DNA of 64,000 nt from Oscillatoriaceae cyanobacterium M7585_C2015_266 (GTDB lineage: Bacteria; Cyanobacteriota; Cyanobacteriia; Cyanobacteriales; Oscillatoriaceae), in the NCBI GenBank assembly GCA_015295835.1, contig DVEG01000015.1, positions 124,001 to 188,000 of the forward strand, written 5' to 3'. The notes beneath the pieces are model-generated. The model was not told the origin of the DNA, made no database searches, and saw only the letters and a program-made list of their open reading frames with translations. Position 1 is the stretch's first letter, and the number at the start of each line of letters is the position of its first letter. Shown one piece after another: positions 26,627-35,494 of the stretch. A program made the position numbers and the translations under genes.

Positions 26627-28966
26627 ATGATGTCCCAAAGGTTAAAAAACAAAGCGATTAAGAACGATGCACTGCGGCAATACGATCCGAAAGCCGCATT
26701 GACAGATATTACTCGCTTAGCAGCCTATATCTGTGGGACCCCAAGAGCATTGCTATGTTTGATTGATGGCACCCGACAGTCGTTTAACTTAGAACTGCCA
26801 GAAAGTTATTGGGAGGTAGACTTCTGGGCTCATGCTATCATGCAGTCTGATGTATTAGTAGTGAAAAATACAGTTTTAGATGTTCGTTTTGCTAATAATC
26901 CGATTGTCACAGGAGCACCATATATTCGCTTTTATGCAGGAGCGCCGTTAATTACGCCAGAGGGGCACGCAATTGGAGCACTATGCGTGTTTGACTCGGT
27001 GCCGCGAGCGCTGACGCCCCAGCAAATAGAAACCCTAAAATCTCTCAGTCGTGTTGTAATGCGAGAGCGAGAATTGCACCGCCACCTCAGCAATTTGACA
27101 GAAGCTGCGTTCAGATGCGAACAGGTGGAGGAAGAAAGATATCAAGCAGAGCGAGAATATCTGTCACTATTAAATTATCTTAAACAAGGCATCTTTATAG
27201 TTCAAGATGGTTTACTGACATTTGTAAATCAGGCTTTTGCGCAGCTGCTGGGTTACACACCAGCGGAAATCATAGGAATGGAATTTGCAAAACTAGTGGT
27301 GCCAGAAAAGCGTAGCCGGAAAGAGCGGCAGCAAAAGAAAAGAGTGCCTGGGAATAGGCGAGCGCGAATGTATACTTGTCGGCTGCAGCACAAACAGCAA
27401 AAACATAAAATCAGCTTGCAAGTGAAAGTAGCGCGTATAGCCTATCAGGGAAAACCCGCCAGAATCGGAATTATTATGGATACTAGCCCTTACCAGCCAA
27501 CCCAACCACCATCACTACCTGATAATTTTTATGACACTCTCACTGGTGTACTTAATCAAGCAGGGTTTATGGAATGCTTGAGGCAAGCTATAGAGAAAGC
27601 CAAAAAAGAGAAAGATGCCGGGTTTGCCGTGCTAATTTTAGATATTGATGATTTCAAGATGCTTAAACACAGGTTGGGATGGCAACAGAGTGAATGGCTG
27701 CTAGTTGCCATAGCAAGACGATTGGAAAGCTGCTTACGTAAAGGGGATAGCATTGCCCGCATTGACTCTGACGAATTTGCCCTGCTACTAAACAATATTA
27801 TATCTGTATCAGAAGCTATTTACTGGGCGGACATTCTTTACCAAAAACTTGCAATCCCATTTCAGATAGATGGAAAAGAAGTATTTGTGACGCTCAGCAC
27901 TGGTATCGTCACCAGCCACCAACACTCTGCTTTTTGCTCGAATTTTGATATTTTGCCGGAGGAGTTTTTGCAGTATGCTGGTATTGCTATGTATACTGCT
28001 AAAACTAGGGGTAAGGGTAATTATAAGGTGTTTGAGCGGGAAATGTGCGCTCGCACCCTAGGAAGCTGGCAGTTAGAAATCGACTTACGACGCATGATTT
28101 GCGAACAATTTGATTGGGTTGAAGAAGCGAATTCATTTTTGTTGCCAAAGAAGAAATATTCTGGCGTTACTGCAATGACGTCAGCGGTAGCTCGTGATCC
28201 TGAGATTGATGCGTTTATTTCACAATCTTCGATATTTTTCTTAAACTATCAACCGATAGTATCTTTAGATACAGGTAAACTAGCAGGATTTGAAGCACTA
28301 CTGCGCTGGCATCACCCGACTAGAGGGGTGATAAAACCGACAGAATTTATCCCAGTTGCAGAGGAAACAGGGGTAATCATTCCACTTGGCGCCTGGGTTT
28401 TACAAGAGGCATGTCGCCAAATGCGTTTATGGCAGGAAGAATTTCCACGAGCAAAAGAGCTGACGCTGGCGGTTAATCTGTCTGCTAAACAGCTTTCTTA
28501 TCCTTACTTTGTTTCTCAAATCGATGATATTTTGCGGCAAACGGAAATTAATCCCAGTTGTTTGAAACTGGAGATTACCGAAAGCATTTTTGTGGATAAT
28601 GCTGACGTCGTTACAAAAGTTTTTGATTTTTTAAAATCCCGAAATATTCAAATTTGCATTGACGATTTCGGTACGGGTTACTCATCCCTGAGTTATCTGC
28701 GCCGCTTACCTGTTAGTATATTAAAGATTGATAAGTGTTTCGTTATGGATTTGCTTGCAGAGCCTTCAAATTCGGAAATTGTAAGGGCAAGTATCTCTCT
28801 GGCGCACAATCTGGGAATGCAGGTAGTGGCAGAAGGAATAGAAACTCAGGAACAAATGGTACATCTGTGGGCGCTTCAGTGTGAATACGGGCAAGGCTAT
28901 TTTTTCGCTAAACCGCTTGATAGTGTAGCGGCGGGAGCAATGATAGCAGCCGATCCGCAATGGTAA
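26627..28966 (+). CDS. GAF-PAS-GGDEF-EAL c-di-GMP signalling protein, degenerate GGDEF
   Basis: The 779-residue protein has a GAF domain (about 20-150: VLDVRFANNPIVTGAPYIRFYAGAPL), a PAS domain (about 180-285), a GGDEF domain (about 300-460) and an EAL domain (about 530-775). In the cyclase site the motif is DSDEF (residues 380-384), so both glycines are lost and diguanylate cyclase activity is unlikely. The EAL site keeps EALLRW, NLSAKQ, ITES, DDFGTGYSS, LKIDK, AEGIET and GQGY, as in active c-di-GMP phosphodiesterases. About 35 extra residues sit at the GGDEF-EAL joint, inside the normally tight LRRAI-to-YQPIV link. Confidence 0.92.
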   Translation: MMSQRLKNKAIKNDALRQYDPKAALTDITRLAAYICGTPRALLCLIDGTRQSFNLELPESYWEVDFWAHAIMQSDVLVVKNTVLDVRFANNPIVTGAPYIRFYAGAPLITPEGHAIGALCVFDSVPRALTPQQIETLKSLSRVVMRERELHRHLSNLTEAAFRCEQVEEERYQAEREYLSLLNYLKQGIFIVQDGLLTFVNQAFAQLLGYTPAEIIGMEFAKLVVPEKRSRKERQQKKRVPGNRRARMYTCRLQHKQQKHKISLQVKVARIAYQGKPARIGIIMDTSPYQPTQPPSLPDNFYDTLTGVLNQAGFMECLRQAIEKAKKEKDAGFAVLILDIDDFKMLKHRLGWQQSEWLLVAIARRLESCLRKGDSIARIDSDEFALLLNNIISVSEAIYWADILYQKLAIPFQIDGKEVFVTLSTGIVTSHQHSAFCSNFDILPEEFLQYAGIAMYTAKTRGKGNYKVFEREMCARTLGSWQLEIDLRRMICEQFDWVEEANSFLLPKKKYSGVTAMTSAVARDPEIDAFISQSSIFFLNYQPIVSLDTGKLAGFEALLRWHHPTRGVIKPTEFIPVAEETGVIIPLGAWVLQEACRQMRLWQEEFPRAKELTLAVNLSAKQLSYPYFVSQIDDILRQTEINPSCLKLEITESIFVDNADVVTKVFDFLKSRNIQICIDDFGTGYSSLSYLRRLPVSILKIDKCFVMDLLAEPSNSEIVRASISLAHNLGMQVVAEGIETQEQMVHLWALQCEYGQGYFFAKPLDSVAAGAMIAADPQW

Positions 28967-28969
28967 CAA

Positions 28970-29046
28970 AAGTGAGGTACTTATAAAGGTAGTAATTAAA
29001 AATTAAGAATAATATAAAATAAATTAAGTAAAAAAGCACCTCACTT
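28970..29046. terminator. bidirectional terminator-like hairpin
   Basis: AAGTGAGGTACTT (28970-28982) pairs with AAGCACCTCACTT (29034-29046) with one wobble across an A/T-rich loop. It lies between convergent genes, 4 bases after the EAL gene stop codon. Confidence 0.5.
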
Positions 29047-29070
29047 CATTTTACATTTGAGAATTTGAGA

Positions 29071-29331
29071 TTAGAAATCTTGCGGGCGATAGCGAGTGGC
29101 TAATTCTGAGGGAGGGCGATCGCTACTCCAAGCCCACCAAGCCAAGCCACATTGACAGTCATAGAATTCCTGCCATTTACGGCGGTGATCTTCAGTATAA
29201 ACAGGCGCTCTGCGGTTGATCCAAACCTGTTGCGCCTGCATGGGGGTAGATTTACATCTAGGGCAGCAAAATTCTGTGGCGTGAATTGCTTTATTCGTCC
29301 ACTCCGGCGGTACTAAAGCGAAAGCATCCAT
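29071..29331 (-). CDS. small zinc-ribbon-like conserved protein
   Basis: The 86-residue protein has two Cys pairs, CPRC (after ATEFC) and CQCG (in FYDCQCGLAWWAW), spaced like a zinc ribbon. Trp-rich segments lie around them. The N-terminus MDAFALVPPEWTNKAIHATE and the end ATRYRPQDF resemble conserved small cyanobacterial proteins I recall without function. The metal-binding prediction comes from the Cys spacing only. It is convergent with the EAL gene. Confidence 0.75.
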   Translation of the reverse strand: MDAFALVPPEWTNKAIHATEFCCPRCKSTPMQAQQVWINRRAPVYTEDHRRKWQEFYDCQCGLAWWAWSSDRPPSELATRYRPQDF

Positions 29332-29577
29332 AAGTTAAAATTCCTAAAAGCAATTGCCGACAATTGAAAGTTTCGGATTGGGAGCGTCTTATACGGCTAA
29401 GCCGAAGGTATATAGTAAGTCTTAGGGTTTGGCAAAATAATTTTGCTGCTACTATTTTAGAACCATGGGCGCATTAAAGCACGTCATTTTTGGATATTGT
29501 TTTATTGTCTTCAGGTAAAACTGGTTAGTGCATCAAGATTCCATCACAGTAATAAAATCAATCTCCGGAGATAGCTC

Positions 29578-31071
29578 ATGCCTAATTGGATTTATAATAT
29601 TATTTCATTTTTCGGCATCTTTGGTTTATGCGCGCTCGCCTGGCTGTTTTCAGAAAATCGCCGCATTATTCCCTGGAGGGTGATGATCTCCGGTATTACC
29701 TTGCAACTGATTCTTGGAGCCTTTGTTTTTCAAATCCCAGTCACCAGAGACGCTCTTTTATGGTTTAGTAGTTTACTAGATAGTGTTTTTGCAGCCGCAG
29801 AAACCGGGGCGCGGTTCATATTTGGTCCTCAGATCGTTCCCAGAGTCTATGGTGAAGAGCCACCTCTCGGTTACATTTTTGCCTTTCGTGCCTTGCCTAC
29901 GGTAATTTTCTTTTCTGGTTTCATGGCATTACTGGAAAACCTAGGCGTCATTCAAAAAGTCACAGAATTTTTTGCCAAAGTTTTTTACAAAGTCATGGGC
30001 TTGAGTGGAGCCGAAGCCTTAAGTGGAGCTGCCAATATTTTTGTCGGCATTGAAGCAGCGATCGTTGTCAAACCATATCTTGCTAAAATGACACGCAGTG
30101 AGCTTTGTGCAATTCTTGCTTGTTGTTTTGGTACGGCAGCGTCTTCAACTCTTGCTATCTATGTAAGCTTTCTCAGACCAGTTTTTCCAAATATTTTGGG
30201 GCACTTAGTTTCTGCATCGATTATAGCTATTCCAGCTTGTTTTGTCTTGTCAAAAATTTTAGTGCCGGAAACAGAAATTCCTCTGACAGCAGGGGGAATT
30301 AATTTGGAAGAGAAACTGGTAAAGGAAGTAAAAGATTATCAAAAAGAGGACAAAGATATAGAAGAGAAAAAACTAGAAACCGTAGCCGGAGAAACTATTC
30401 AGAGAGTAAGTCCCTTAGATGCGGCGATCGTAGGGGCATTAGAAGGGGTAAAAATGGCAGTTTCGATCGCAGCAGTACTGATTTTAATTTTGGGCATGGT
30501 TTCTCTGATCAATCAATTCTTTAGCTGGCTGGGGAATTGGCCAGGAATTGGATACATTTTCAAAGACTATGTAAACTTAGCCAATATTCAAGGAGTGTTA
30601 TTTTACCCGGTAACACTGCTTACTGGTGTACCCCTAGAAGACTCTTGGCGAGCTTCGGTAATTATAGGTCGTCGTCTTTTAGAAACGGCTATTCCTCCTT
30701 ATCAAGCTTTGGCAGAAACAGCAAAAGCAGGGTTGATAAGCGATCGCACTGTCGTGATAGTCAGCTATGCTCTATCTGGATTCGCTCACTTCGCCTCCGT
30801 GGGCATCTTTGTCGGCGGTACAATCGGACTAATTCCCGAAAGACGCAAAGATATCTCAGAATTAGGTTGGAAAGCATTATTCGTCGGTACCCTTGCCACA
30901 CTAATGATTGCTTGTATCGCGGGAGTTTTTGAAAACGGTAGCCCCAGCATTCTCGGTGAAAAGACACCCGTTGCTCCCGTAACTGCGCCGGCGACAAGTA
31001 GCCCATCACCGCAACCTACCCCGACAGCAACTGTTTCTCCTAACCAACCTGCAGCGAAACCGACTCGTTAA
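29578..31071 (+). CDS. concentrative nucleoside transporter (CNT/NupC family)
   Basis: The 497-residue inner-membrane protein has the CNT layout: three N-terminal helices with RRIIPWRVMISGITLQLILG, the gate/core domain with FRALPTVIFFSGFMALLENL and NIFVGIEAAIVVKPYLAKMT, and the final YALSGFAHFASVGIFVGGTI followed by LIPERR. CNTs import nucleosides with H+ or Na+. The usual GQTEAP substrate loop is VGIEAA here: the Glu is kept but the Gln and Thr that contact the nucleoside are not, so the ligand may differ. There is a charged insert (KEVKDYQKEDKDIEEKK) and a Pro/Thr-rich cytosolic tail. The ribosome binding site is CCGGAGA. Confidence 0.87.
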   Translation: MPNWIYNIISFFGIFGLCALAWLFSENRRIIPWRVMISGITLQLILGAFVFQIPVTRDALLWFSSLLDSVFAAAETGARFIFGPQIVPRVYGEEPPLGYIFAFRALPTVIFFSGFMALLENLGVIQKVTEFFAKVFYKVMGLSGAEALSGAANIFVGIEAAIVVKPYLAKMTRSELCAILACCFGTAASSTLAIYVSFLRPVFPNILGHLVSASIIAIPACFVLSKILVPETEIPLTAGGINLEEKLVKEVKDYQKEDKDIEEKKLETVAGETIQRVSPLDAAIVGALEGVKMAVSIAAVLILILGMVSLINQFFSWLGNWPGIGYIFKDYVNLANIQGVLFYPVTLLTGVPLEDSWRASVIIGRRLLETAIPPYQALAETAKAGLISDRTVVIVSYALSGFAHFASVGIFVGGTIGLIPERRKDISELGWKALFVGTLATLMIACIAGVFENGSPSILGEKTPVAPVTAPATSSPSPQPTPTATVSPNQPAAKPTR

Positions 31072-31077
31072 AAGCAA

Positions 31078-31686
31078 ATGGAGCCTACTGCTGAAATTCA
31101 ACGCCTGTTAGACTTGATGCCAGCTTCCGGGCGAATGATGACAAAAATCATCAGTAAGCCGCAACAGCCAAAAGTTATTGATGTTCCTTTTCCCATGCCT
31201 TGGAATCGAGAACGACGGATTTTTATCAATTTTGACTTGTGGCGGCAGTTGACAAAGCCACAGCGGGATTTAATATTGTTGCGCTCCGTTAGTTGGGTGA
31301 TAGCTATTCGCTGGTTTAAGCCAGATTTGTACCAGGGATTAGCGGCTGCTGGGGCGTTGGCTAGTTGCCAAGAATTACTACAAGCAGATGCGATAGGAGC
31401 GAGTGTGGCGAGTTTACTTACAGCGCTGGCTATCCGTCAACTTTGGCGCAGTTACCGCAGTTCGCAAGCAGAAATTGCTGCTGATGAAGCGGCTTTGCGA
31501 GTGGCTTGTCGGCGCGGTTACAGTGAAACGGAAGCGGCGAAACACCTGCTGACAGCTATTGAAGCGCTCGCCCAAATAGAAAAGCGAGGTAATTTGAATT
31601 TTATCGAGCTAATTCGTGTACAAAATTTGAAAGCGATCGCTGGTTTATCCCCTGTAGGCGTACCCGACAGCATCAAGCAGGAATAG
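31078..31686 (+). CDS. DUF3318 membrane-associated protein
   Basis: The 202-residue protein matches DUF3318: EIQRLLDLMPASGRMMTKII, PFPMPWNRERRIFINFDLW, LILLRSVSWVIAIRWFKPD, then a hydrophobic region near 95-120 and a helical C-terminus with EAALRVACRRGYSETEAAKH. Function is unknown; the family is mostly cyanobacterial. The EIAADEAALRVACRRGYSE segment looks like the variable part of an M48-like peptidase relative, but no HExxH is present. It begins 6 bases after the transporter stop codon, so the two are probably cotranscribed. Confidence 0.8.
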   Translation: MEPTAEIQRLLDLMPASGRMMTKIISKPQQPKVIDVPFPMPWNRERRIFINFDLWRQLTKPQRDLILLRSVSWVIAIRWFKPDLYQGLAAAGALASCQELLQADAIGASVASLLTALAIRQLWRSYRSSQAEIAADEAALRVACRRGYSETEAAKHLLTAIEALAQIEKRGNLNFIELIRVQNLKAIAGLSPVGVPDSIKQE

Positions 31687-31764
31687 AATTTCTTGAGAAT
31701 TTTGCCAGGCAGCTACATGAGATGATATAAAAGTCTTTTTAAGCCACCAACCCCTGATTTACCC

Positions 31765-32253
31765 ATGCCCTACAAAATACTTTTTGTCTGTCTCGGTAAT
31801 ATCTGTCGCTCGCCTGCTGCAGAAAATATTATGAACCACCTAATCGCAGAAGCCAATCTCAAAGATCAGATCATCTGCGATTCTGCCGGCACTAGCAGCT
31901 ACCATATCGGCGCTCCCCCTGATCCTCGTATGACTGCCGCTGCCAAAGCCAGGGGGATGACTTTTGTGGGAAAAGCCCGCCAATTTCAAAAATTAGACTT
32001 TGAAAAATTCGACCTGATTTTAGCAATGGATCGGGAAAACTACCGTGATATTCTTTCTCTAGATCGCGAGGGAAAGTATAAACATAAAGTCAAAATGATG
32101 TGCGATTTTTGCACTAAATATAAAGACAAAGAAGTTCCCGATCCCTATTATGGAGGTCCCGAAGGGTTTAACTATGTGATTGATTTACTCATGGATGCTT
32201 GCAATGGACTTTTAAAGTACATTGTCAGCAATTGTCTCAAAGAAGTAGTATAA
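31765..32253 (+). CDS. low-molecular-weight protein-tyrosine phosphatase
   Basis: The 162-residue phosphatase has the P-loop CLGNICRS with the Cys9 nucleophile and Arg15, and the general-acid loop VPDPYYGGPEGF. LMW-PTPs remove phosphate from Tyr residues and in bacteria often pair with BY-kinases in polysaccharide export. No such kinase is adjacent. The body (CDSAGTSSYHIGAPPDPRM, ILAMDRENYRDIL) is standard for the family. A TATAAA box lies at about 31725, and a hairpin separates the gene from convergent pgi. Confidence 0.92.
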   Translation: MPYKILFVCLGNICRSPAAENIMNHLIAEANLKDQIICDSAGTSSYHIGAPPDPRMTAAAKARGMTFVGKARQFQKLDFEKFDLILAMDRENYRDILSLDREGKYKHKVKMMCDFCTKYKDKEVPDPYYGGPEGFNYVIDLLMDACNGLLKYIVSNCLKEVV

Positions 32254-32262
32254 TCCAATAGA

Positions 32263-32285
32263 GAGACGCGAACAAGCCGCGTCTC
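32263..32285. terminator. hairpin between convergent LMW-PTP and pgi genes
   Basis: GAGACGCG (32263-32270) pairs perfectly with CGCGTCTC (32278-32285) around a 7-base loop. It lies between two stop codons and could serve both strands; neither side has a long T-run. Confidence 0.5.
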
Positions 32286-32299
32286 CTGCCAATATCAAT

Positions 32300-33886
32300 T
32301 TAGGAAATAGACACTCTCAAACTCGCAGGTTTTCCCAAATTTCCCTCTAAAACAATACCCCGTTGATTAGCGTGGAGATGACGAAGAATTTTATAAATCG
32401 CCTCAATGCGAGCGCTTTCCCCCACCTTTTCAGCCAGTTCATTCAGAGAAAGAGGAGCTTTTTCGGCTTTTAAAACTTCCACCACCCGTTTTTGCAAATC
32501 CAAAATCGCCGCCGCTGCCTTTTTACCAGCTTCTACCCCTGGTTGATGATAAGAATTAATATTCACCAAAAAACCATAAAGCCCGACAGCGCGTTCATAA
32601 AGAGCAATCAAAGCACCCACCGTGCGAGGATTGACTTGAGGAATCGTCACCGTAATCGAATCGCGGTAATTTTCATAAAGCGCCTCTCGAGTTCCCTGCA
32701 AAAACCCAGACAAATAATCTCCTGAAGTCACACCAGGATCGATTTCCGGTGAAGGACCATTTCGATCTTCTAAAACTTCTATAAAAGTTACAAAGAAATT
32801 CGGCACTCCCTCTCGTAACTGTTGAACATAAGCGTGCTGATCCGTCGAGCCCTTATTACCGTAAACGGTAATTCCTTGGTGAACAATATTGCCGTCGAGA
32901 TCTTTTTCTTTGCCGAGGGATTCCATCACCAACTGCTGTAGGTAGCGACTAAACAGTAGTAAACTGTCTTTGTAGGGCAGCACTACCATGTCTTTTTCCC
33001 CTCGTCCGTTGCACCCATAGTACCACGACAGCGCTAGCAGGGCAGCAGGATTATCTTTAATCTCGGGCTTGCGAGTTGCTTCGTCCATTTCTTTGGCTCC
33101 AGCTAGCATTTCTCGAATCGCAATTCCCTGCAAAGCCGCTGGCAGTAACCCGACGGCGGAAAGTTCTGAGGTGCGCCCGCCTACCCAGTCGTGCATTGGG
33201 AAAGTAGCTATCCAGCCTTCGGATTTAGCTAATTTTTCTAAGTTACTGTTGTGCCCTGTGATGGCAACGGCGTGTTTGGAAAAATCTAAATTTTGAGAGG
33301 CAAAGACTTTCTGAACCTCGATCATGCCGTTGCGGGTTTCGGGAGTGCTACCAGATTTGGAAATGACGATAACTAGGGTGCTTGTAAGCCGATCTTGTAA
33401 TTGCAGAAGAATTCTGTCAATGCCGGCTGGATCGGTGTTGTCGATGAAGTGAATGGCCATCCACGGATAATCCGGCGCTAGCGCATCGGCTACGAATTGA
33501 GGCCCTAGGGCGGAACCTCCGATGCCAATTGAAAGAATGTCGGTAAATTTGGGGGCGTTGGGCGGTTGGATGGCTCCGCTGTGGATTTTTTCGGCAAAGG
33601 CTTCGATTTGTTCGAGGGTTGTGATAATTTCTTGTTTCAGTTCTGGGGTGGGTGCTAAATCGGGGTTGCGTAACCAGTAGTGACCTACCATGCGGTTCTC
33701 GTCGGGATTGGCGAGCGCACCCTTTTCCAAGGCGGCCATATCTTTAAAAGCCTTTTCAAATTTGGGTTTTAATGATTCTACAAATGCGTCATCAAATCGC
33801 ATCCGGCTGACATCGACGTAAAATCCCAGCTCTTCGTGATAATATAGCCAATCCTGATACCGTTGCCAAAGTGCTGTTGCGTCCAT
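32300..33886 (-). CDS. pgi: glucose-6-phosphate isomerase
   Basis: Pgi interconverts glucose 6-phosphate and fructose 6-phosphate in glycolysis, the oxidative pentose phosphate route and glycogen turnover. The 528-residue protein has the SIS-type substrate loops [18 protein letters not shown] and [27 protein letters not shown], the catalytic Glu region [20 protein letters not shown] and the C-terminal GVEAGKKAA with the conserved Lys. Length is typical of cyanobacterial enzymes. A C-terminal extra of about 60 residues ([21 protein letters not shown]) looks like a winged-helix fold, also seen in other cyanobacterial Pgi as I recall. Confidence 0.96.
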   Translation of the reverse strand: MDATALWQRYQDWLYYHEELGFYVDVSRMRFDDAFVESLKPKFEKAFKDMAALEKGALANPDENRMVGHYWLRNPDLAPTPELKQEIITTLEQIEAFAEKIHSGAIQPPNAPKFTDILSIGIGGSALGPQFVADALAPDYPWMAIHFIDNTDPAGIDRILLQLQDRLTSTLVIVISKSGSTPETRNGMIEVQKVFASQNLDFSKHAVAITGHNSNLEKLAKSEGWIATFPMHDWVGGRTSELSAVGLLPAALQGIAIREMLAGAKEMDEATRKPEIKDNPAALLALSWYYGCNGRGEKDMVVLPYKDSLLLFSRYLQQLVMESLGKEKDLDGNIVHQGITVYGNKGSTDQHAYVQQLREGVPNFFVTFIEVLEDRNGPSPEIDPGVTSGDYLSGFLQGTREALYENYRDSITVTIPQVNPRTVGALIALYERAVGLYGFLVNINSYHQPGVEAGKKAAAAILDLQKRVVEVLKAEKAPLSLNELAEKVGESARIEAIYKILRHLHANQRGIVLEGNLGKPASLRVSIS

Positions 33887-34038
33887 AAGTCCCCATTTGG
33901 TTTTTAGTTATTACAAGCTTACCGAGAGAAGTTTATCGAACTCTTAAGCTACTATGGGCAAAATCTGGGTAATTTTTATTTATTTGAGTATGGTACTTTT
34001 TCCTCCTGCATACTTTTCATTTATTTTTTCACCAAAAA

Positions 34039-35385
34039 CTAGAGAATCTCATTACTTGAAATTTTACTTTTTTCATCTCTAGTAGGTAATAGCTCTGCAG
34101 GCGGATTAGCAACTGTTCCCCATTTTTTTAATAGTCTGTTTAATAATTCTTCTTGCTTAGCACGGAATCCTTCTTGATTATAGCCGACGTTCATAATTGC
34201 TACCCAAACAGAACCTAATTTTTGTGTTGGCAGCACTCCTGCTAAAGAACTTACGTTATTGAGAGTTCCGGTTTTGGTGACAAAAAATGTAGGCAATTTA
34301 CGCTCCTGTAAAACTCCTAAGTCTTTGCCTGCGATCGCAAAAACATCGGCTAATGTCATATTATAATTTCTTAGATACTTTTCAAGCGCTTGAAATATTC
34401 CCACAGCAGCCCTTGGTGAAATTTTATTTTCTTCCCCCAACCCCGAACCATTAATGAGTTGAATTTCTTCCGCTGGTACTCCTGCAGCTTCAGCCGATAA
34501 ACGCGCCACTACTTCCGCTCCGCCTACTGAATCTGCCAATATTTCAGCCATCATATTGTTGCTGTACATATTCATTTTTTTTAGCAAAGTGAAGAGAGGG
34601 AAAGATAGGTGTCGCACTAAAGGTTTGACATTGGTGGGAGCGGCAGGCAAAACTTTTACTGAACCTTCTATTATTACTTCTGGGCGGGGTGTGCCGGCTG
34701 GTAATGTCTGAAACTGTGTTTCTGCTTCTGCTAACCAAATTTTACTGTTTAAGCCTTCTCGAAGCAATTCACCTGATTTTTGTGGGCTGGATTCATAGTT
34801 CATGTAAAATTTGCCGGTTATCACGAGATTACCTGCAACGCGCTGGATGCCGATTTTGTTTAAGGTGTTACCAAGAGCGATCGCTTCTTCCCATACAAAA
34901 AACGGATCTTCTCCGCCTTCAATTACTAAATCGCCTTTTAATACACCTTTTTCGATGCTACCTATTGCTCCAATTTTGGTGACAAATTGATAATCGGGAC
35001 CATATTTTTGCAAAACTGCTAGAGTTGTTGCTGCTTTTGTAACGGAAGCAGCCGGCAGAGGAATTATACCTTGGTGATTTACTAATAGTCTGTCATTTGT
35101 TTGAATCCAAACACCTTGATTTTCTTTTGCAAAACCTTGAGCTTCCAAATCATTAAGGTAGCGTTTTACTTCGGCGGTAATATCGGGATCGGGATTATCG
35201 AGAGATAAGGCGACAACTTGTTTGACAGTAGTTTTATTAGTTTTTGGCGTGTTTAATTCTGCTGTTTTATCCGAATGAGGATTAGATACAGATGTGGCTT
35301 TGGGCGAGTCAGGATTAGAGCATCCTGTAATCAAGGGAAGTAGGAGTAGGGGAAGTGCAACAGTTAAGCGTAAAATTTTGAACAT
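34039..35385 (-). CDS. dacB: D-alanyl-D-alanine carboxypeptidase, S13 family (DacB/PBP4 type), lipoprotein
   Basis: This penicillin-binding protein trims or cleaves peptide cross-links in the periplasm. The 448-residue protein has a lipoprotein signal with lipobox LITGC (Cys22), the SxxK nucleophile Ser114-Lys117 (AASVTKAA), an SxN-type motif SNNMMAEIL and a C-terminal KTGTLNNVSSLAG. The inserted domain between SxxK and SxN (GGEDPFFVWEEAIALGNTL) is characteristic of S13 enzymes. Other envelope genes in the window (two class A PBPs, SpoIID protein) fit a common theme but are not adjacent. Confidence 0.9.
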   Translation of the reverse strand: MFKILRLTVALPLLLLPLITGCSNPDSPKATSVSNPHSDKTAELNTPKTNKTTVKQVVALSLDNPDPDITAEVKRYLNDLEAQGFAKENQGVWIQTNDRLLVNHQGIIPLPAASVTKAATTLAVLQKYGPDYQFVTKIGAIGSIEKGVLKGDLVIEGGEDPFFVWEEAIALGNTLNKIGIQRVAGNLVITGKFYMNYESSPQKSGELLREGLNSKIWLAEAETQFQTLPAGTPRPEVIIEGSVKVLPAAPTNVKPLVRHLSFPLFTLLKKMNMYSNNMMAEILADSVGGAEVVARLSAEAAGVPAEEIQLINGSGLGEENKISPRAAVGIFQALEKYLRNYNMTLADVFAIAGKDLGVLQERKLPTFFVTKTGTLNNVSSLAGVLPTQKLGSVWVAIMNVGYNQEGFRAKQEELLNRLLKKWGTVANPPAELLPTRDEKSKISSNEIL

Positions 35386-35494
35386 AGTAGTTGCTGAAGT
35401 ATAGACTGAGTAAATTTTTTTGGCTAATATCGATATCTTTATATCCCGCTAATTGATAGAATTTGTTAATTTGCTGGCGCCCGCACTGCCTACT

